Source: Anas platyrhynchos | Taxonomy: Eukaryota > Chordata > Aves > Anseriformes > Anatidae | NCBI RefSeq assembly: GCF_047663525.1 | Contig: NC_092621.1 | Coordinates: forward strand, 11,033,501-11,097,500 | Direction of reading: 5' to 3' | Length of the DNA stretch: 64,000 nucleotides | Shown: in pieces, positions 1-12,080 of the stretch | Layout of the letters: each line of letters begins with the position of its first letter | Position numbering within the stretch: the first letter of the stretch is position 1 | The notes under the pieces: generated by a model | The model's database searches: none | What the model was told of the DNA's origin: nothing | Seen by the model: the letters and a program-made list of their open reading frames with translations, nothing else | Made by a program: the position numbers and the translations under genes

Positions 1-3000
1 CAGTGCTTGGACCTTGTGGTGCCCCTTCAGGCTGTAGTGGCTAAAAGGGAGGGTGTTGTGAGCAGCCATAGCTGTGCATTACCCTGCAACAAAAAACCTG
101 CAATTGGCAAGATATTTTTCCATTGCTCAGTAATTCTCAGGAGAGGAATACATTAAAAGAACCTGCATGCCTTCATCTGTGCTTAATCTGTTTGTGGCTG
201 GTCCATATATATTCTTCTCATTTTTCTAGCCAGTTGTCCGACTTATCTGTGGCCATTGGGTAAGACAAGCCTCGAATCTGCATTACATGAGTAAGAGCCA
301 CAGTGGTGTCATCCCAGCACAACTACATGGAGATGGGTAGAATTTCTGATGTATGGACAGCAAAGTCAGGTTGTCAGTCTGAACAAACAATATCACGCTA
401 AGGCAAGGCACAAAGACAGAAAGCCTTGGCACTGTAGAACAGAGAGAAAATGTCCTTTAACACAGTTTAAGCAATGTAGCTTTGAAGACACAGGGTTGTC
501 CCAGGCCCATTCTTGGAGTCCAACCTCATTCATGTCCCAGCACATGAACGGCAAGCTAGCACTTAGAGCAGGTTTTGGCTAGTCTCTAGAGCCAATGGTA
601 CTCAGTCGCATGGGTGCCTCAGAAATACCTATGTATCTCATACAAAAGAGCCATCAAGGTGCAAGAAGATACCAAAAATTCATGAGTAATAATAACCTAG
701 ACATGACTTCATAACTCTTTTCTCGCTCAGCATTTCTGTCAGACCATGACCACAATAAAGTCAAAATACAGGGAAAAGTCTCATAACTGGGAAATGTCAT
801 ACAGACAGTTTCATCCATGCAAAAAACAAAACAAAACAAAACAAAAAAAAAAAACCATAAATAAATAAAAATTATAGATTGTGTTGCTCTGAAAATTAAA
901 AATCTGAAGTAAACCATGAGTAAGCATGGGAAGGGAAAGGTAGCAGATGATCATTTTCAGTAGTATCAGCTGCCTGCTGGGGACCCTGTGGAGCTGTGTT
1001 CTTATGTCACACCAGTGAGAGCCCAGATTTCCAGATGGTCACATTACAAGAAAGTGTAACCTAAGACCTTTTAGTTCAAAGTATCTGGATCCATGCAAAT
1101 GCCTGGGATGTGCATATCTGACTGAGCTACAGGAGGCAGAGCTGGGGCACAGGACGGAAAGAGGCCACAGCAAACCCATGCACAACAAAACATCTGTGTG
1201 AGGATGAAATGCACAGACTCACTTGGGCACAAGAGCAATGGAAAACTGCTCATTGTATTCAGAATCTGTGAAGATGATGAGGCAAATAAATAGAAGGGAA
1301 TAGATCTCTCTTCAAAGTCTTTTCTCTTACTCCAGCAAACAGAAAATTGGAAACACAGACAAAAGCAATAAATTAGGCCTGAATAAAACGTGGATGAATT
1401 TGTTTTCCCTCTACAACCCTATGAAAATGTCAAAGTTAAATAGATGTTACTTCTTTAGGCACAACCATCCAGCACTCTGCCCACTCCCACGAGACTGCAT
1501 GCTAGAAAGTCTCTATGGCAATGTCATCCCTTCCTTTGCCCCTTCAACCATGGCTTGGGGTTGCCAACAGGCTGCTGGTGGCATCTGCCCTGACGTGTAT
1601 GTGGAGCCCCAAGGGAACCAAGTATCTGCTCAGGCTGTAAGGGATGATCTCTTGCAACCCTTTGGTGATGAAACTGATGGATGGGAGACGTGTCCTCTAC
1701 ATCTCCTCCTCTACTCTGAAGCAGTTGGTTACAGCTGGGAAGCAGAGACAGGAACAACCTCCTTCCCCCTCAGTGCAGTCTGAACTGGTGTGCTCCAGCA
1801 GCCCAGCTTTCCACCCAAGCCTCTTTTCACTCTCCTGACCTTCACTAGAAACCACTGCAGTCCTCAGGCTGCAGCGGTGGGGAGGAGAGCTCTGCCTTCG
1901 GCAGCATTCACAGCCCCTTAGTTTCAGACAAAGACCAAAATTGAACCAAAAGCTCTGCCAATTTTCTGACCCAGCTTGCTTTCTGGCTGTGAGATGCGCC
2001 TGGCTGTGCTTCAGAAAGGCTCTGATGACAAAATCGCATGGTCTTTCCCACAGTGTCTCTCTGACACTCAAAAGGCATTCCAGGTTTTGCAGAAATTAGC
2101 CTCATCTTTTCCTCTTGCTTACACATTTTTATTGACCTGCCCCATTAGCACACCACTGTGAAGGACCAGCTGCCAGAAACAAACAGCTGAGAAAGAGCCA
2201 ACAACTTAATTTCATCACAAATGGATTTGCACAACTCTTAAAGAGCATTCCCATACATGCATACAGTGCAAAGGGAGGAGAAGGGAAGGTGATGAAGATC
2301 CTGTTACAGGGACTCCAGGCACTAGCCACACACTGCAGAAGCAGCTCAGAAAACATGGAGAAACTGATCAAAACAAACTGAAAAAATGGGTGGGATAGAT
2401 GAACAAATTTATTTTTAAATGAGGCACAGAGATGAAAATAATGTGAGCTTACCCCAGCTACCTGAGGAAAGACATTCTCCATGCCAAGAACTGCTGAGGT
2501 CTATGCTCAGGACACCAACCTAGTGGACAACTCAGTGATAATTCATCAGCTCAGATCATCACTATTGCAAGTTCTAGCAGGTGCCCATACTATTGCTGAC
2601 TTTCCTGCCCGTGTGTAGGTTAGAAGCAAGCACACAGGATGTGGTGAAAGCCAGCAGCTACACATCAGTCCAGGATAGACCGTTCACTTCTGAGCATTTC
2701 GGGCTAGAAGCAGAAGTTCTGATGACTTTTGCTGCACGCAGTTTTCCCTTCACTTTCTTAAGACTCTTTCTTTAGAAAGTGCTGCTGGGTCTGGTACAAG
2801 CCTTTTCTGCAATGACCTTCATCCATGGTCTGTTTCATGAGAGGCTTTAAGTGAACTGGCTGCAGCAGAGGTATGGCTGGGTAGGAAGAGCAAGGCAAAT
2901 ACACCAAGGAAGCAACAGCATTCCCAGTTAGGAAAATGCAGAGTTACCAACTCTGTTGCATTAAATTAGGATTAGGTTCAAATTTATCAATGCTAAAGCT

Positions 3001-3251
3001 AGCTACAAATGATCTACTGAAGCTGTGAAGGGGGAAATTTTACTAGCTGACATCACATTTCTGATCTGAAATGAAGATTTCCAAAATCCTTCCTGCTACC
3101 TTCTTCCTTTGCAGTGGAAGCAGAAAAGCCTTTTCCTCCACCTGTCCCTGCTACCTTCTGTACTGGAAAAATCACCCTGTACAAAACATTGCTTTTCCTC
3201 CTGACCTTGTTAGTGATCTCATTAACTGCTGTTATACTGTACAAGAACTTT

Positions 3252-3255
<4 letters not shown>

Positions 3256-3302
<47 letters not shown>
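3256..3302. repeat. (TA)n microsatellite
   Basis: About 23 uninterrupted TA dinucleotides. The tract creates false open frames with alternating Ile-Tyr on both strands, which should not be read as proteins. It is likely length-polymorphic. Confidence 0.97.
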
Positions 3303-3305
<3 letters not shown>

Positions 3306-4324
3306 AATCTTAATTGCAAAAACAGTTATTTATTTGACCAGCAGCACTGTGCTGGAGTCATCTCAGAGCAAGACCAAGCTAAAAAGCGATTTAAGATCCC
3401 ATTTTAAAGTTCAGCTTGGGCCAAACACATTAAAACCCTAACTGATAGCTTCCTTTGCAAACAATCAGTTTAAATGACTTCCTTTGACCTCTTTTTGGCA
3501 ACTGGCATTTCATTCAAAATGATCAAAGCTATATGAGATTTAACAGAGCTGCATCCCTCGTGGAATTTAAGCATCTGAATGAAAAATTGGATTTCCCAGT
3601 TGTGTGTGCACCATCTGACACTGGCATAGAGAGCTCGTTTGGGTTTAGGAGGATAAATCACCCTTAGAACAACACTGTGACTGTTGGGTATGCGGGGCCT
3701 AAGCCAAAGTGACCTTGGGTGCAAATCAATTAGGACCAGGGGTGATTCTAGTTCAGGATTGCCCAACCACAAGCGTGTAGAAGCTGGAAAGAAAAAACAT
3801 ATGTCCAATGCACCAGAAGCCCTTATCCGAGGGTTCATCCGAGGGTTCAGACAAGCAGGCTGGTAGGAAGAAGTTATGTCTGAGAAGTGTCAGCTCCCAC
3901 TTCGCTGGAAACCTTGCAAACACTGACAGAGTCCAGCCAGTATTTCTTGTTCAGTGGTCTTACTGCAAAGAAAGAAACTTCCTTTTTGCAGCACAATCCC
4001 TTTGCACATACCTTCTCTATGCACAGGGGAGAGAACAGTCTTCTTGACTACGTATAACATCCTTGTGCATATTTCCAGAATGACTTTTCTGCTGCCAGCA
4101 CTCACTTCTTTGAGGGCTGTGCGGGATATCATTTCCCTGGAGGAACAAGTCCACAGCACTGATCAATCAGGGTCTATGACATTAACTAGACATGCACTTT
4201 GTTGGATACCGACAGAATGATTTTCATATTCCTATGAGAGTTTCAATCATTTAATTCAACTCATTTGCACTCGCAACTCACAGAAGCCATCATTATGCAT
4301 AAGTAATTTAAACAGGGCCTTATT

Positions 4325-4346
4325 AAAAAAAAAAAAAAAAAAAAAA
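4325..4346. repeat. Poly-A tract (A22)
   Basis: Uninterrupted run of 22 A. I see no recognisable retrocopied gene body immediately 5' of it, so it is called a simple repeat rather than a retrocopy tail. Confidence 0.9.
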
Positions 4347-5547
4347 GACAAATAATTAACTGTGTACATCAGAATTTGAGTACAAATTTAACTGTTCGAA
4401 TCTTAAGGGAATTATGCAATTTAACCTCATAGCTAGAACTTTTACCCAGCTGGGACATTTCAAACATGGTTGTTTCTGTAACTACTGCATTTTTATGCAG
4501 GCATGCCCACCCCCTCTTCAGTTACACTTGAGCTGTGAACTTTCATAGATGAGGAACAAACTGCTTTGCAAAAGCATCATCAATTTATGCATTCAGAATA
4601 TCAGACATGCATGTGAGACTGCCATTAACAAATATTTAGTAGGAAGAATTAAATATAATTCCCCACTCTTTCTGGGGCCATCAAGGGGGACACAACTTGA
4701 TTATGAAAGTTTGCAACACTGCATGGACAGTAGCACCATGCCATGTGCTTAGTATGACACAGGGCTGCTAAATGAGCCTCCAAGGAGTGGGATAACAACT
4801 GATAATCCAATAATGCAGGGTGGTGTATCATGAAGGAACGGAGTTGGGGCTGGGAGTGCAGAGGGAAGAGGCACTGTCACACTGAAAATGATTTGCCTTT
4901 TTCTTTCTGTGTGACTAGAGAATAACACTCCTGCTGTGGTACAAGACACAGGCAGAGCAATGGTCCTGACAAAATCACCTCAGAGAGCAGCCTGTGCATT
5001 AACCATTCATTTACTGCCCTCTGCCACTGAAAGAGGTCAAGCCACAGCCAGAGGAAAGACCTGTCTAAAAGCAGAATCTAATATCTCAAATTTCTGCTTC
5101 AAGATATGCCTTTAAGTTTAACAACAAAGACTCAAGAATTCTTCAAATTTCACATACATCCCTGTCCTTATTTATGGATTCAGGGGTGTGAAAGACTGCA
5201 CACATCAAACGGTCAAAAAGGAGCTAACCCTGCACACATCCTCCTCAGCAGTGTAATTTAAATACAATTTTCTATATTGTAACTATACTGTAATTGAAAA
5301 CCTCATTTTTTCTTCTGAATCTCATTAGAGCCAAGTTTTTGCTTATATTTCCTCTACTGTTAGCAAAGCCATTAGATGGCAGTATATCCTAAGTTATTCT
5401 TAGTAATGTCAACGAAAGCCGAGGCATTTTGGTGGTAATAGAAATAAACATGCTTCATAATGTGTTGGCAGTAATTACGAACATCAAATTTGACCATGAC
5501 AAATAGTTCTCAATTATCCAGGTAGCTGGAAATAGAATATGAATTAA

Positions 5548-5556
5548 AAATAAATA
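5548..5556 (+). repeat. Candidate target-site duplication, 5' copy
   Basis: AAATAAATA lies directly before the CR1 body and recurs exactly at 8553-8561, directly after the CR1 tail. Both are A/T-only, and CR1 insertions often lack clear duplications, so chance is a real alternative. Confidence 0.4.
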
Positions 5557-5902
5557 ACTAGAGTCGAAGGGGGAAGGGGCTAAAACCAGGCACGCCGGTG
5601 AAGACCTAAGGGATGGTACGCTAGAATCAGAGGGGCTGTGTGCCAGTGAGGTCCTTCGGTCAGATCCACAAGGTGCTGAGTGTAAGGAGACGCACCTGAA
5701 ATGCTTCTGCACGAACGCACGCAGTATGAGGAATAAAATGGATGAGCTAGAAGTCCTGGCCCAGTCCCGCAACTACGACATCATCGGCATAAGCGAAACC
5801 TGGTGGGATGAGTCCTGTGACTGGGGTGTTGCGATAGATGGTTACAGGCTCTTCAGGAGGGACAGGCAGGGTAGGCGAGGTGGTGGGTGGCGATGTATGT
5901 GA
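5557..5902 (+). pseudogene. CR1 ORF2 N-terminal part (endonuclease start), frameshifted
   Basis: A frame is open from the 5' boundary of the CR1 insertion to a TGA at 5900-5902. Its translation contains the conserved start of the CR1 apurinic-like endonuclease domain: the segment around 5707-5740 (NARSMRNKMDEL) and the catalytic-region motif ISETWWDES at about 5790-5815. The reading then leaves frame in a G-run at about 5884-5890, where one G appears to be missing relative to the frame used by the rest of ORF2, which continues at 5887. Without the shift the two segments would form one ORF2 of roughly 965 codons. No initiation codon can be assigned because the 5' end is truncated. A sequencing error in the homopolymer cannot be excluded. 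Confidence 0.85.
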
Positions 5903-8454
5903 AGCAGGGGCTGGACTGTGTGGAACTTCAGGTCGGCGATGGCAAAGTTGAGAGCCTCTGGGTAAGGATCAAGGGACGAACGAATAAAGGGGATGTCGTT
6001 GTGGGAGTCTATTACAGACCGCCTGGCCAGGACGGTAGCGCCGATAAATTATTCTTTACAGAACTAAGAGAGGCCTCGAGATTAACTCCCCTTGTCCTTA
6101 TGGGGGACTTCAACTTGCCAGACGTTAACTGGGAGTGCCACACGGCTGACACGAATAAGTCCAGGAGGTTCATGAAGCACCTAGATGATAACTTCTTGGT
6201 GCAGGTGCTAACGGAGCCAACTAGGAAAGGTGCCCTCCTAGACCTGTTGCTAGAAAACAGAGAGGGTCTGGTGGGAGATGTGGTGATTGGTGGCCGCCTC
6301 GGTCATAGCGACCATGAAGTGGTTGAGTTCAAAATTTACGGTGACAGAAGGAAAAGTGCCACCAAAACCTCATCCCTAGATATGGGGAAAGCGGACTTCA
6401 GGCTGCTCGGGGAACTAGTCAGCAAGGTCCCCTGGGAAGCTGCTCTTGAAGGCCTTGATGTCCACCAGTGCTGGTCACTCTTTAAGCGATGCCTCCTAGA
6501 AGCACAAGAACAGGCAATTCCTAAATACCGCAAGTCAGGCAGGCGCGGCAGGAGGCCGGCGTGGCTGGCCAGGAACATTCTTATGGAGATTAGGTGGAAA
6601 CAGAGAGTGTTTCGCTACTGGAAGGAGGGCCAGGTGACATGGAAAGAATACAGGGATGCTGTTCGTGTTTGTAGGAAGAAAATTCGTGTGGCTAAAGCAC
6701 ACCTAGAGTTGAAGCTGGCTGTGTCTGTGAGAGAAAATAAAAAGTTTTTTTTTAGATATGTGAATGGAAAAAGGAGAACTAAAGAATACATAGGGCCGCT
6801 CCTTGATAGGGAAGGTCTTCTCACAGACGATGACATAGGCAAAGCAGAGACGCTTAACGCCTTCTTTGCCTCTGTCTTCAATGCCGATGATGGGCTTTGG
6901 GACCCAGGGTGCCCTGAGCTGGAGGACCGGGACGGTGGGGATGACAAACTCCCAACCGACCCTGAACGTGTGCGGGATTTGCTACTCCACCTGGATCCCT
7001 ACAAGTCCATGGGTCCGGATGGGATTCATTCCCGGGTGCTGAAAGAGCTGGCGGACGTCATCGCGGAACCTCTCTCAATTATTTTTCAACGATCCTGGGA
7101 ATCTGGAGAGGTCCCGGTAGACTGGAAGCTGGCAAATGTTGTGCCGATTTTCAAGAAGGGTCAGAAAGAAGACCCTAGCAATTACAGGCCTGTCAGTCTC
7201 ACGTCAGTGCCTGGTAAAATCATGGAGAAGATGGTTCTCGAACTTATTGAGGCGCACCCGGGGGACAAAGCAGTCATTGGTCCCAGCCAGCATGGGTTTG
7301 TGAAGGGCAGGTCCTGCCTAACTAACCTGATTTCCTTTTATGATAAGATCACCCGTATGGTGGACCAAGGGAAACCAGCTGATGTGATTTTTTTGGACTT
7401 CAGCAAGGCTTTTGACACGGTTTCCCATAGGATCCTACTGGACAAAATGTCCACCATACAGCTAAATAAAAACATCATACGATGGGTGAGCAATTGGCTA
7501 ACGGGCAGGGCCCAAAGGGTTATGGTGAATGGGGCTGCGTCAGGCTGGCGGGCGGTCACTAGTGGGGTCCCTCAAGGCTCCATTTTAGGGCCGGTACTTT
7601 TCAATATTTTTATAAACGATCTGGATGTAGGAATAGAAGGTATTTTGAGCAAGTTTGCTGATGACACCAAACTTGGAGGAGTTGTGGACTCAAATGAGGG
7701 TGGAAAGGCCTTGCAGAGGGATCTGGATAGGTTGGAGAGCTGGGCGATCGCCAACCGCATGAAGTTCAATAAGAGCAAGTGCCGGGTCCTGCACCTGGGA
7801 CGGGGAAACCCTGGCTGCACGTACAGACTGGGCGATGAGATGCTGGAGAGCAGCCTAGAAGAGAGGGATCTGGGGGTCGTGGTAGACAGCAAGTTGAATA
7901 TGAGCCAGCAGTGTGCCCTGGCAGCCAGGAGGGCCAACCGTGTCCTGGGGTGCATCAAGCACGGCATCGCTAGTAGGTCGAGGGAGGTGATTGTCCCGCT
8001 CTACTCTGCGCTGGTGCGGCCTCACCTCGAGTACTGTGTGCAGTTCTGGGCACCACAGTATAAAAAGGACATGAAACTGTTGGAGAGTGTCCAGAGGAGG
8101 GCTACGAAGATGGTGAAAGGCCTGGAGGGGAAGACGTACGAGGAACGGCTGAGGGCACTGGGCCTGTTCAGCCTGGAGAAGAGGAGGCTGAGGGAAGACC
8201 TCATCGCAGTCTACAACTTCCTCGTAAGGGGGTGTCGAGAGGCAGGAGACCTTTTCTCCATTAACACCAGTGACAGGACCCGCGGGAATGGGGTTAAGCT
8301 GAAGCAGGGGAAGTTTAGGCTTGACATCAGGAGGGGGCTCTTCACAGAGAGAGTGGTTGCACACTGGAACAGGCTCCCCAGGGAAGTGGTCACTGCACCG
8401 AGCCTGACTGAATTTAAGAAGAGATTGGACTGTGCGCTTAGTCACATGGTCTGA
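5887..8454 (+). CDS. CR1 ORF2: endonuclease / reverse transcriptase (frameshifted upstream)
   Basis: An 855-codon open frame. The first ATG is at 5893, but this is not a true start: the frame is the continuation of the upstream endonuclease segment after a one-base shift. Domains in order are the rest of the endonuclease ([10 protein letters not shown] at residues ~83-92 and the SDHE motif at ~147-150), a basic linker, then the reverse transcriptase from residue ~360 to ~640. RT landmarks are SYRPVSLT-like at ~438 (here NYRPVSLTS), FLDFSKAFD at ~505, [11 protein letters not shown] at ~563 and the catalytic FADD box at 7654-7665. A C-terminal region typical of CR1 ([31 protein letters not shown]) follows. 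In intact elements the enzyme nicks target DNA and primes cDNA synthesis there. No stop interrupts these 2.57 kb, so the RT half could still be intact, but this copy lacks a complete endonuclease in frame, ORF1 and the 5' UTR, and is therefore probably not autonomous. Confidence 0.95.
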   Translation: MAMYVKQGLDCVELQVGDGKVESLWVRIKGRTNKGDVVVGVYYRPPGQDGSADKLFFTELREASRLTPLVLMGDFNLPDVNWECHTADTNKSRRFMKHLDDNFLVQVLTEPTRKGALLDLLLENREGLVGDVVIGGRLGHSDHEVVEFKIYGDRRKSATKTSSLDMGKADFRLLGELVSKVPWEAALEGLDVHQCWSLFKRCLLEAQEQAIPKYRKSGRRGRRPAWLARNILMEIRWKQRVFRYWKEGQVTWKEYRDAVRVCRKKIRVAKAHLELKLAVSVRENKKFFFRYVNGKRRTKEYIGPLLDREGLLTDDDIGKAETLNAFFASVFNADDGLWDPGCPELEDRDGGDDKLPTDPERVRDLLLHLDPYKSMGPDGIHSRVLKELADVIAEPLSIIFQRSWESGEVPVDWKLANVVPIFKKGQKEDPSNYRPVSLTSVPGKIMEKMVLELIEAHPGDKAVIGPSQHGFVKGRSCLTNLISFYDKITRMVDQGKPADVIFLDFSKAFDTVSHRILLDKMSTIQLNKNIIRWVSNWLTGRAQRVMVNGAASGWRAVTSGVPQGSILGPVLFNIFINDLDVGIEGILSKFADDTKLGGVVDSNEGGKALQRDLDRLESWAIANRMKFNKSKCRVLHLGRGNPGCTYRLGDEMLESSLEERDLGVVVDSKLNMSQQCALAARRANRVLGCIKHGIASRSREVIVPLYSALVRPHLEYCVQFWAPQYKKDMKLLESVQRRATKMVKGLEGKTYEERLRALGLFSLEKRRLREDLIAVYNFLVRGCREAGDLFSINTSDRTRGNGVKLKQGKFRLDIRRGLFTERVVAHWNRLPREVVTAPSLTEFKKRLDCALSHMV

Positions 8455-8552
8455 ACTTTTGGGTAGACCTGTGCGGTGTCAAGAGTTGGACTTGATGATC
8501 CTTAAGGGTCCCTTCCAACTCAGGATATTCTATTCTATGATTCTATGATTCT

Positions 8553-8561
8553 AAATAAATA
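8553..8561 (+). repeat. Candidate target-site duplication, 3' copy
   Basis: Exact copy of the 9-bp word at 5548-5556, immediately after the ATTCTATG repeats of the CR1 tail. Confidence 0.4.
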
Positions 8562-10814
8562 TAAAACATACAAAGTGGAATAAGAAGCTAAATATTTGAT
8601 CAGAGCAGTGACTCTGGTGTGATAGGAATTGTGTCCTTCACTCTGCCACTGGAATGTATTACAAGATCCATGCTGAAAATTATGCAAAACAGTCAAGGCA
8701 AGCAAAACTGAAATAGCCCACTCATCAGAAATATTTATTAATTTTACAACAGAGTGCTTGAGTACCAGTTACAGAACAGGTTGTCTATTGCATGACGGGT
8801 TTTTACAAGCACAGCTCAAGGAAACAGGAGTGAGAGCAGCATCAGCCTTGCAGCCAGAGCAGAAAGGCAATCCCTGTGCCTGGGAAGCAGCACCACACAC
8901 TTCCCATGAGAACCGATGGGAGCTCTGCATCTAATATGCCACATCATCACCAGGTACTCAAATGTAAATTACACCAGCGTTTATTGTCCTACAGAGAGGA
9001 AACATTTTAAGGCCATAGTTATACAGCAGGGGGCTGTACTGTCATTATTTCGCAGCAGCACGAGCCGTGCACTCTGCCTTCTTAACCTTTCCTTGCAAAA
9101 TGCACAGCAGTTTTCATGACCAATTGCATTTCCACCACACTAGGAATAGAGTGATTTCTATAGGTATCAGGCTCTGAAAAAAAAAATGTAGGAAATTAAA
9201 AAATAATAATAATCATTAAAAAAGTGGGGGTGGAGGGGAACAACCTCATCTGGGACAAAAATGCTGATAAGGTTAAAGAATGTCATATTATAATAAGAGA
9301 ATTATGGATTCACATGCATTCTGTATTCATAAAATACTATAAGGATTTACTAAACATTGTTAGGAATGTCCTTATCCCACCAGGCTATGAAAAGTCACTG
9401 CTAAATATAGATTTGCAAGAGTTTAGGGTGCTCAGCATCATGAAGAATGAGGCCCTCAGTCTGTTCCTGATGCCCCCAACACTGCAGTCAATAGTAGAAT
9501 GCTATGTGTAGGAGAGGGAAAGCAGGGGAAGAGGAGACTTTTGGAGGACAGAGGTCTTTCTGGTACATTCCAACAGGACATGGGTGTCCTTGGACAAGTA
9601 TGTCCTTGATGAGCTGTTTCGTTACTGAAAACTGCAGTTTTACTTCATCTGAAACTATTCCTAAATTTAAGCTGAGTTTGCCAAGCACTTCATACGTTAA
9701 GAAAATATTGACATTTTAATATTGAAAATGCAAGATGCTGAAATACACTGAGCTAGAGAAAGAAGACTTGTCAGTGAGAGACTGCAGTCCTAGGTCTTGT
9801 AAATCTCATCCTTCATTTTATTAAGAATGCTTTCCTTGTCCCATATCCCAGTTTCAGACTGAGCAGCTATTCAATTCCAAAACCAACTTACAGAGTAACT
9901 ATTGCTTGTAATATCCCCGTTTGCTTATAATATCCCCATTTAAATTATATTAATTTGAGGGTAGACTGCAAAACCTCTCTTCTGCAAGCACACACAGATG
10001 TCTCATCCACAAAATCACCCACCAGTGACAGGGTTTTAGTGTCCCATTGTGACGGCAGTTTCCAAGAGAGCCACCAATTTCAGTTCTTTCCCTCGTGCAC
10101 AGGTGATAACCCTTGCCCTCACACATGCAAAAGCAATCAGTGAGAACACCACACATCCACACGGTGCAAATCACGAGGCTACTTTTTACTGCTTTATTTA
10201 ATGTAAATACAAGAACTTGGGGAGTCTTAGAGACTACAGCAATGGAACAGTTAAAACATCAGCAGACAGTGTATCACTTATTAAATTTTGCATTATAATA
10301 AGGGTATAAATTGTATATCAGATGGGAGATATTTAACAGTGTTCTCCCTTGTTGCTATTTCAGTAAGACTTTGGAAAGTCTGTTCACTTGGCATCGTGGC
10401 AGAACTCCTGTGTGCAGCACTACACTCATGCTGTGACTTCATCGCTATTGCCTTCTATTCAACATTTCTTTGCCACTTTTGAATAACAAAGTTGTTTACA
10501 GGATCTTTAGGAAAAGCAAACAAACTAATAAAACATGGAAAACCCCAAAACAAAACCCGAGAAAAGCAGCCTTAAGCCACAAGTACAAAGGCCAGGAAAC
10601 CCTCTTGTCTTGAGCTGGCTTCTAGCAGCAGATTCCCTGAAAGCCGGATTTAAGGGAGACACAACAAAGAGATTGCTTATATTTTGATCCTTTCGTACAT
10701 TGAACTGGGTCCATCGAACTGAATGTCATTAATTAGCCTTAGAAGTGGTTAAAACTCTGAGAGCCTAAAAGAGCAGGCAGGGACTCAAACTGAGACCAGA
10801 GCAGGAACCTAGGA
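8562..10814. other. Non-coding stretch, no gene recognised
   Basis: AT-rich sequence with only short overlapping open frames. A small imperfect tandem duplication with a 19-bp period (GCTTGTAATATCCCC / GCTTATAATATCCCC) lies at 9904-9937. No exon, RNA gene or mobile element was recognised. Confidence 0.55.
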
Positions 10815-10912
10815 TAAGCTCTAGTGAGAGATGACCCTGCCCATGGCAGTGGGGTTGGAACTAGATGATCTTCAGAGGTCCCTTCCAGCCAAAGCCATTC
10901 TGTGATTCCAGG
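10815..10912 (+). mobile_element. CR1 3' end fragment
   Basis: The stretch reads GGGGTTGGAACTAGATGATC, then a GGTCCCTTCCAGCC segment and CATTCTGTGATTCCA. This is the conserved 3' terminus of CR1 in + orientation, 5' truncated to about 100 bp. Divergence is higher than in the 5.6-8.5 kb copy. Confidence 0.85.
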
Positions 10913-10922
10913 CATGAAAAAG

Positions 10923-11066
10923 CTTTTTTTATTTTGTTGTTGTTGTTTGTTTATTTGTTTGTTTATTTTTTTGGGGGGAGGAATATAAAAAATGGGATGA
11001 TGTTTGAAGGAATCTAGTGAAGATTTTGAACTTTTGTTTGTTTGTTTGTTTATTTGTTTGTTTGTT
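10923..11066. repeat. T/G-rich low-complexity tracts, (TTTG)n and (TTG)n
   Basis: Two tracts of TTG/TTTG/TTTA words (about 10923-10976 and 11031-11066) flank a short ordinary stretch. They follow the CR1 end closely. They produce Asn/Lys/Gln-rich false open frames on the - strand. Confidence 0.85.
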
Positions 11067-11837
11067 TTGAAAATGTCTCTTGGCAGAGAGCCCTCCTTTG
11101 GGCTCATAAGGAGGTTGCGGTAGCTCACACCATACATGACGAGAACATGTCAGGTTGCAGGATGCCCCACGAGATGGTAGCTTGGAAACTTTGCTAAAGA
11201 AAAGCCCTGAGTAAGGAACCAGAGCAGGACCAGGGTCTTGTCATGGTGTTGTTCCCCAAGGCAGGTGTCGTGCTCCCCAGTGTGCCCAGCTGCTTGCAGC
11301 ATCCCACCTGGCAGCTCCATGCTGAGGCCCATCCTGCACAAGGACCAGCACCAAAGTAGGGCTGTGGGTATCATCCCAGATGCCAGCTTCGAGTTACACT
11401 CCCCTGCCACCAGACTGGCACAAGCTGTGTACCTTACTACTGCCGAGTCACAGAGGTGAAGTCTGGTTTCACCAGCTGTCCCATGAGTGCTGTAAGCCAG
11501 GCATACCCTGATACAGCACAGAACCAGGCCAGTGCATGGAAAAGCCAGTAAGGCAAACATTGCCAGATAGGTGTCATTTTTCAGTCTTAAGCCATCTCTA
11601 AACAAACAGTGATAGCAGGAAGCCAGAGGGATTTACGTTTCCCTTGACAGGGCACCAGTTCCCTTGTTTCGTTCCAGGACCGTATTTTACAGGTGGGCTG
11701 GCAGACAAATCCTACCCCTCCACCACTGCCCCTGGTAGCACAGCAACAGCAACACGTGTTTCCCTAGCAGTCTCCTGAAACATCCATTTCAGCTGACATA
11801 TTGTTGGCCACAGAGCTGGGAGCCCAGCGCATAAGAA

Positions 11838-11937
11838 CAGAGAGTCACTAAGGGTCATGGTTTAGTGATGGGACTCAGTAGGTCAGATTGCACACAATGA
11901 TCTTGAGGGTCTTTTCCAACCTAGATGATTCTATGAT
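11838..11937 (+). mobile_element. CR1 3' end fragment (old subfamily)
   Basis: GGTTTAGTGATGG-like sequence followed by GATCTTGAGGGTC, TTTTCCAACCTAGATGATTC and TATGATT matches the terminal ~100 bp of a CR1 subfamily in + orientation. Confidence 0.85.
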
Positions 11938-12000
11938 TTTCTTTCCCATCAATAGGAAAAGATTTAATCTCAAGACCGAAGCGTAACCTAGCTGGGCAAT

Positions 12001-12080
12001 TTGTTAAAAATCAAACCAAGTGCACAATGTGGAGGAACTCATCAGCTGGGGACAGATCTGACAAAGATGCTCAAGACTGC
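12001..12080 (+). repeat. Inverted repeat, left arm (80 bp)
   Basis: These 80 bases are the reverse complement of 13632-13711 with four mismatches and no gap (95% identity by direct alignment). The arm runs from TTGTTAAAAA to CTCAAGACTGC. Similarity ends sharply on the outer side and fades within about 15 bp on the inner side. I do not recognise the sequence as a named repeat family. Confidence 0.95.

Larger units (their letters stand above)
1..5547. other. Non-coding stretch, no gene recognised
   Basis: The stretch is AT-rich. All open frames in it are short (at most about 130 codons), overlap one another on both strands and show no recognisable domain or splice-bounded coding pattern. It contains a (TA)n microsatellite and a 22-bp A tract, listed separately, and a 12-bp tandem duplication (ATCCGAGGGTTC-like) near 3825-3850. 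It could be intergenic DNA or an intron of a gene whose exons lie outside the window. Confidence 0.6.
5557..8552 (+). mobile_element. CR1 non-LTR retrotransposon, near full-length ORF2 copy
   Basis: A single CR1 insertion of about 3.0 kb on the + strand. It starts near the beginning of ORF2 (5' truncated, with no ORF1 or 5' UTR seen) and ends in the diagnostic CR1 3' terminus: a stretch reading roughly TTGGACTTGATGATCC, then CCCTTCCAACTC, followed by short ATTCTATG tandem units. Base composition is clearly more GC- and CpG-rich than the AT-rich flanks, and many CpGs survive, which suggests a fairly recent insertion. The element is flanked by identical 9-bp A/T words (5548-5556 and 8553-8561). 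CR1 is the dominant LINE of birds and other sauropsids, so this element strongly supports an avian source. Confidence 0.96.

Noticed and set aside
7855-8445. 196-codon frame on the - strand
   Set aside because: Antisense shadow of the CR1 ORF2 C-terminal region.
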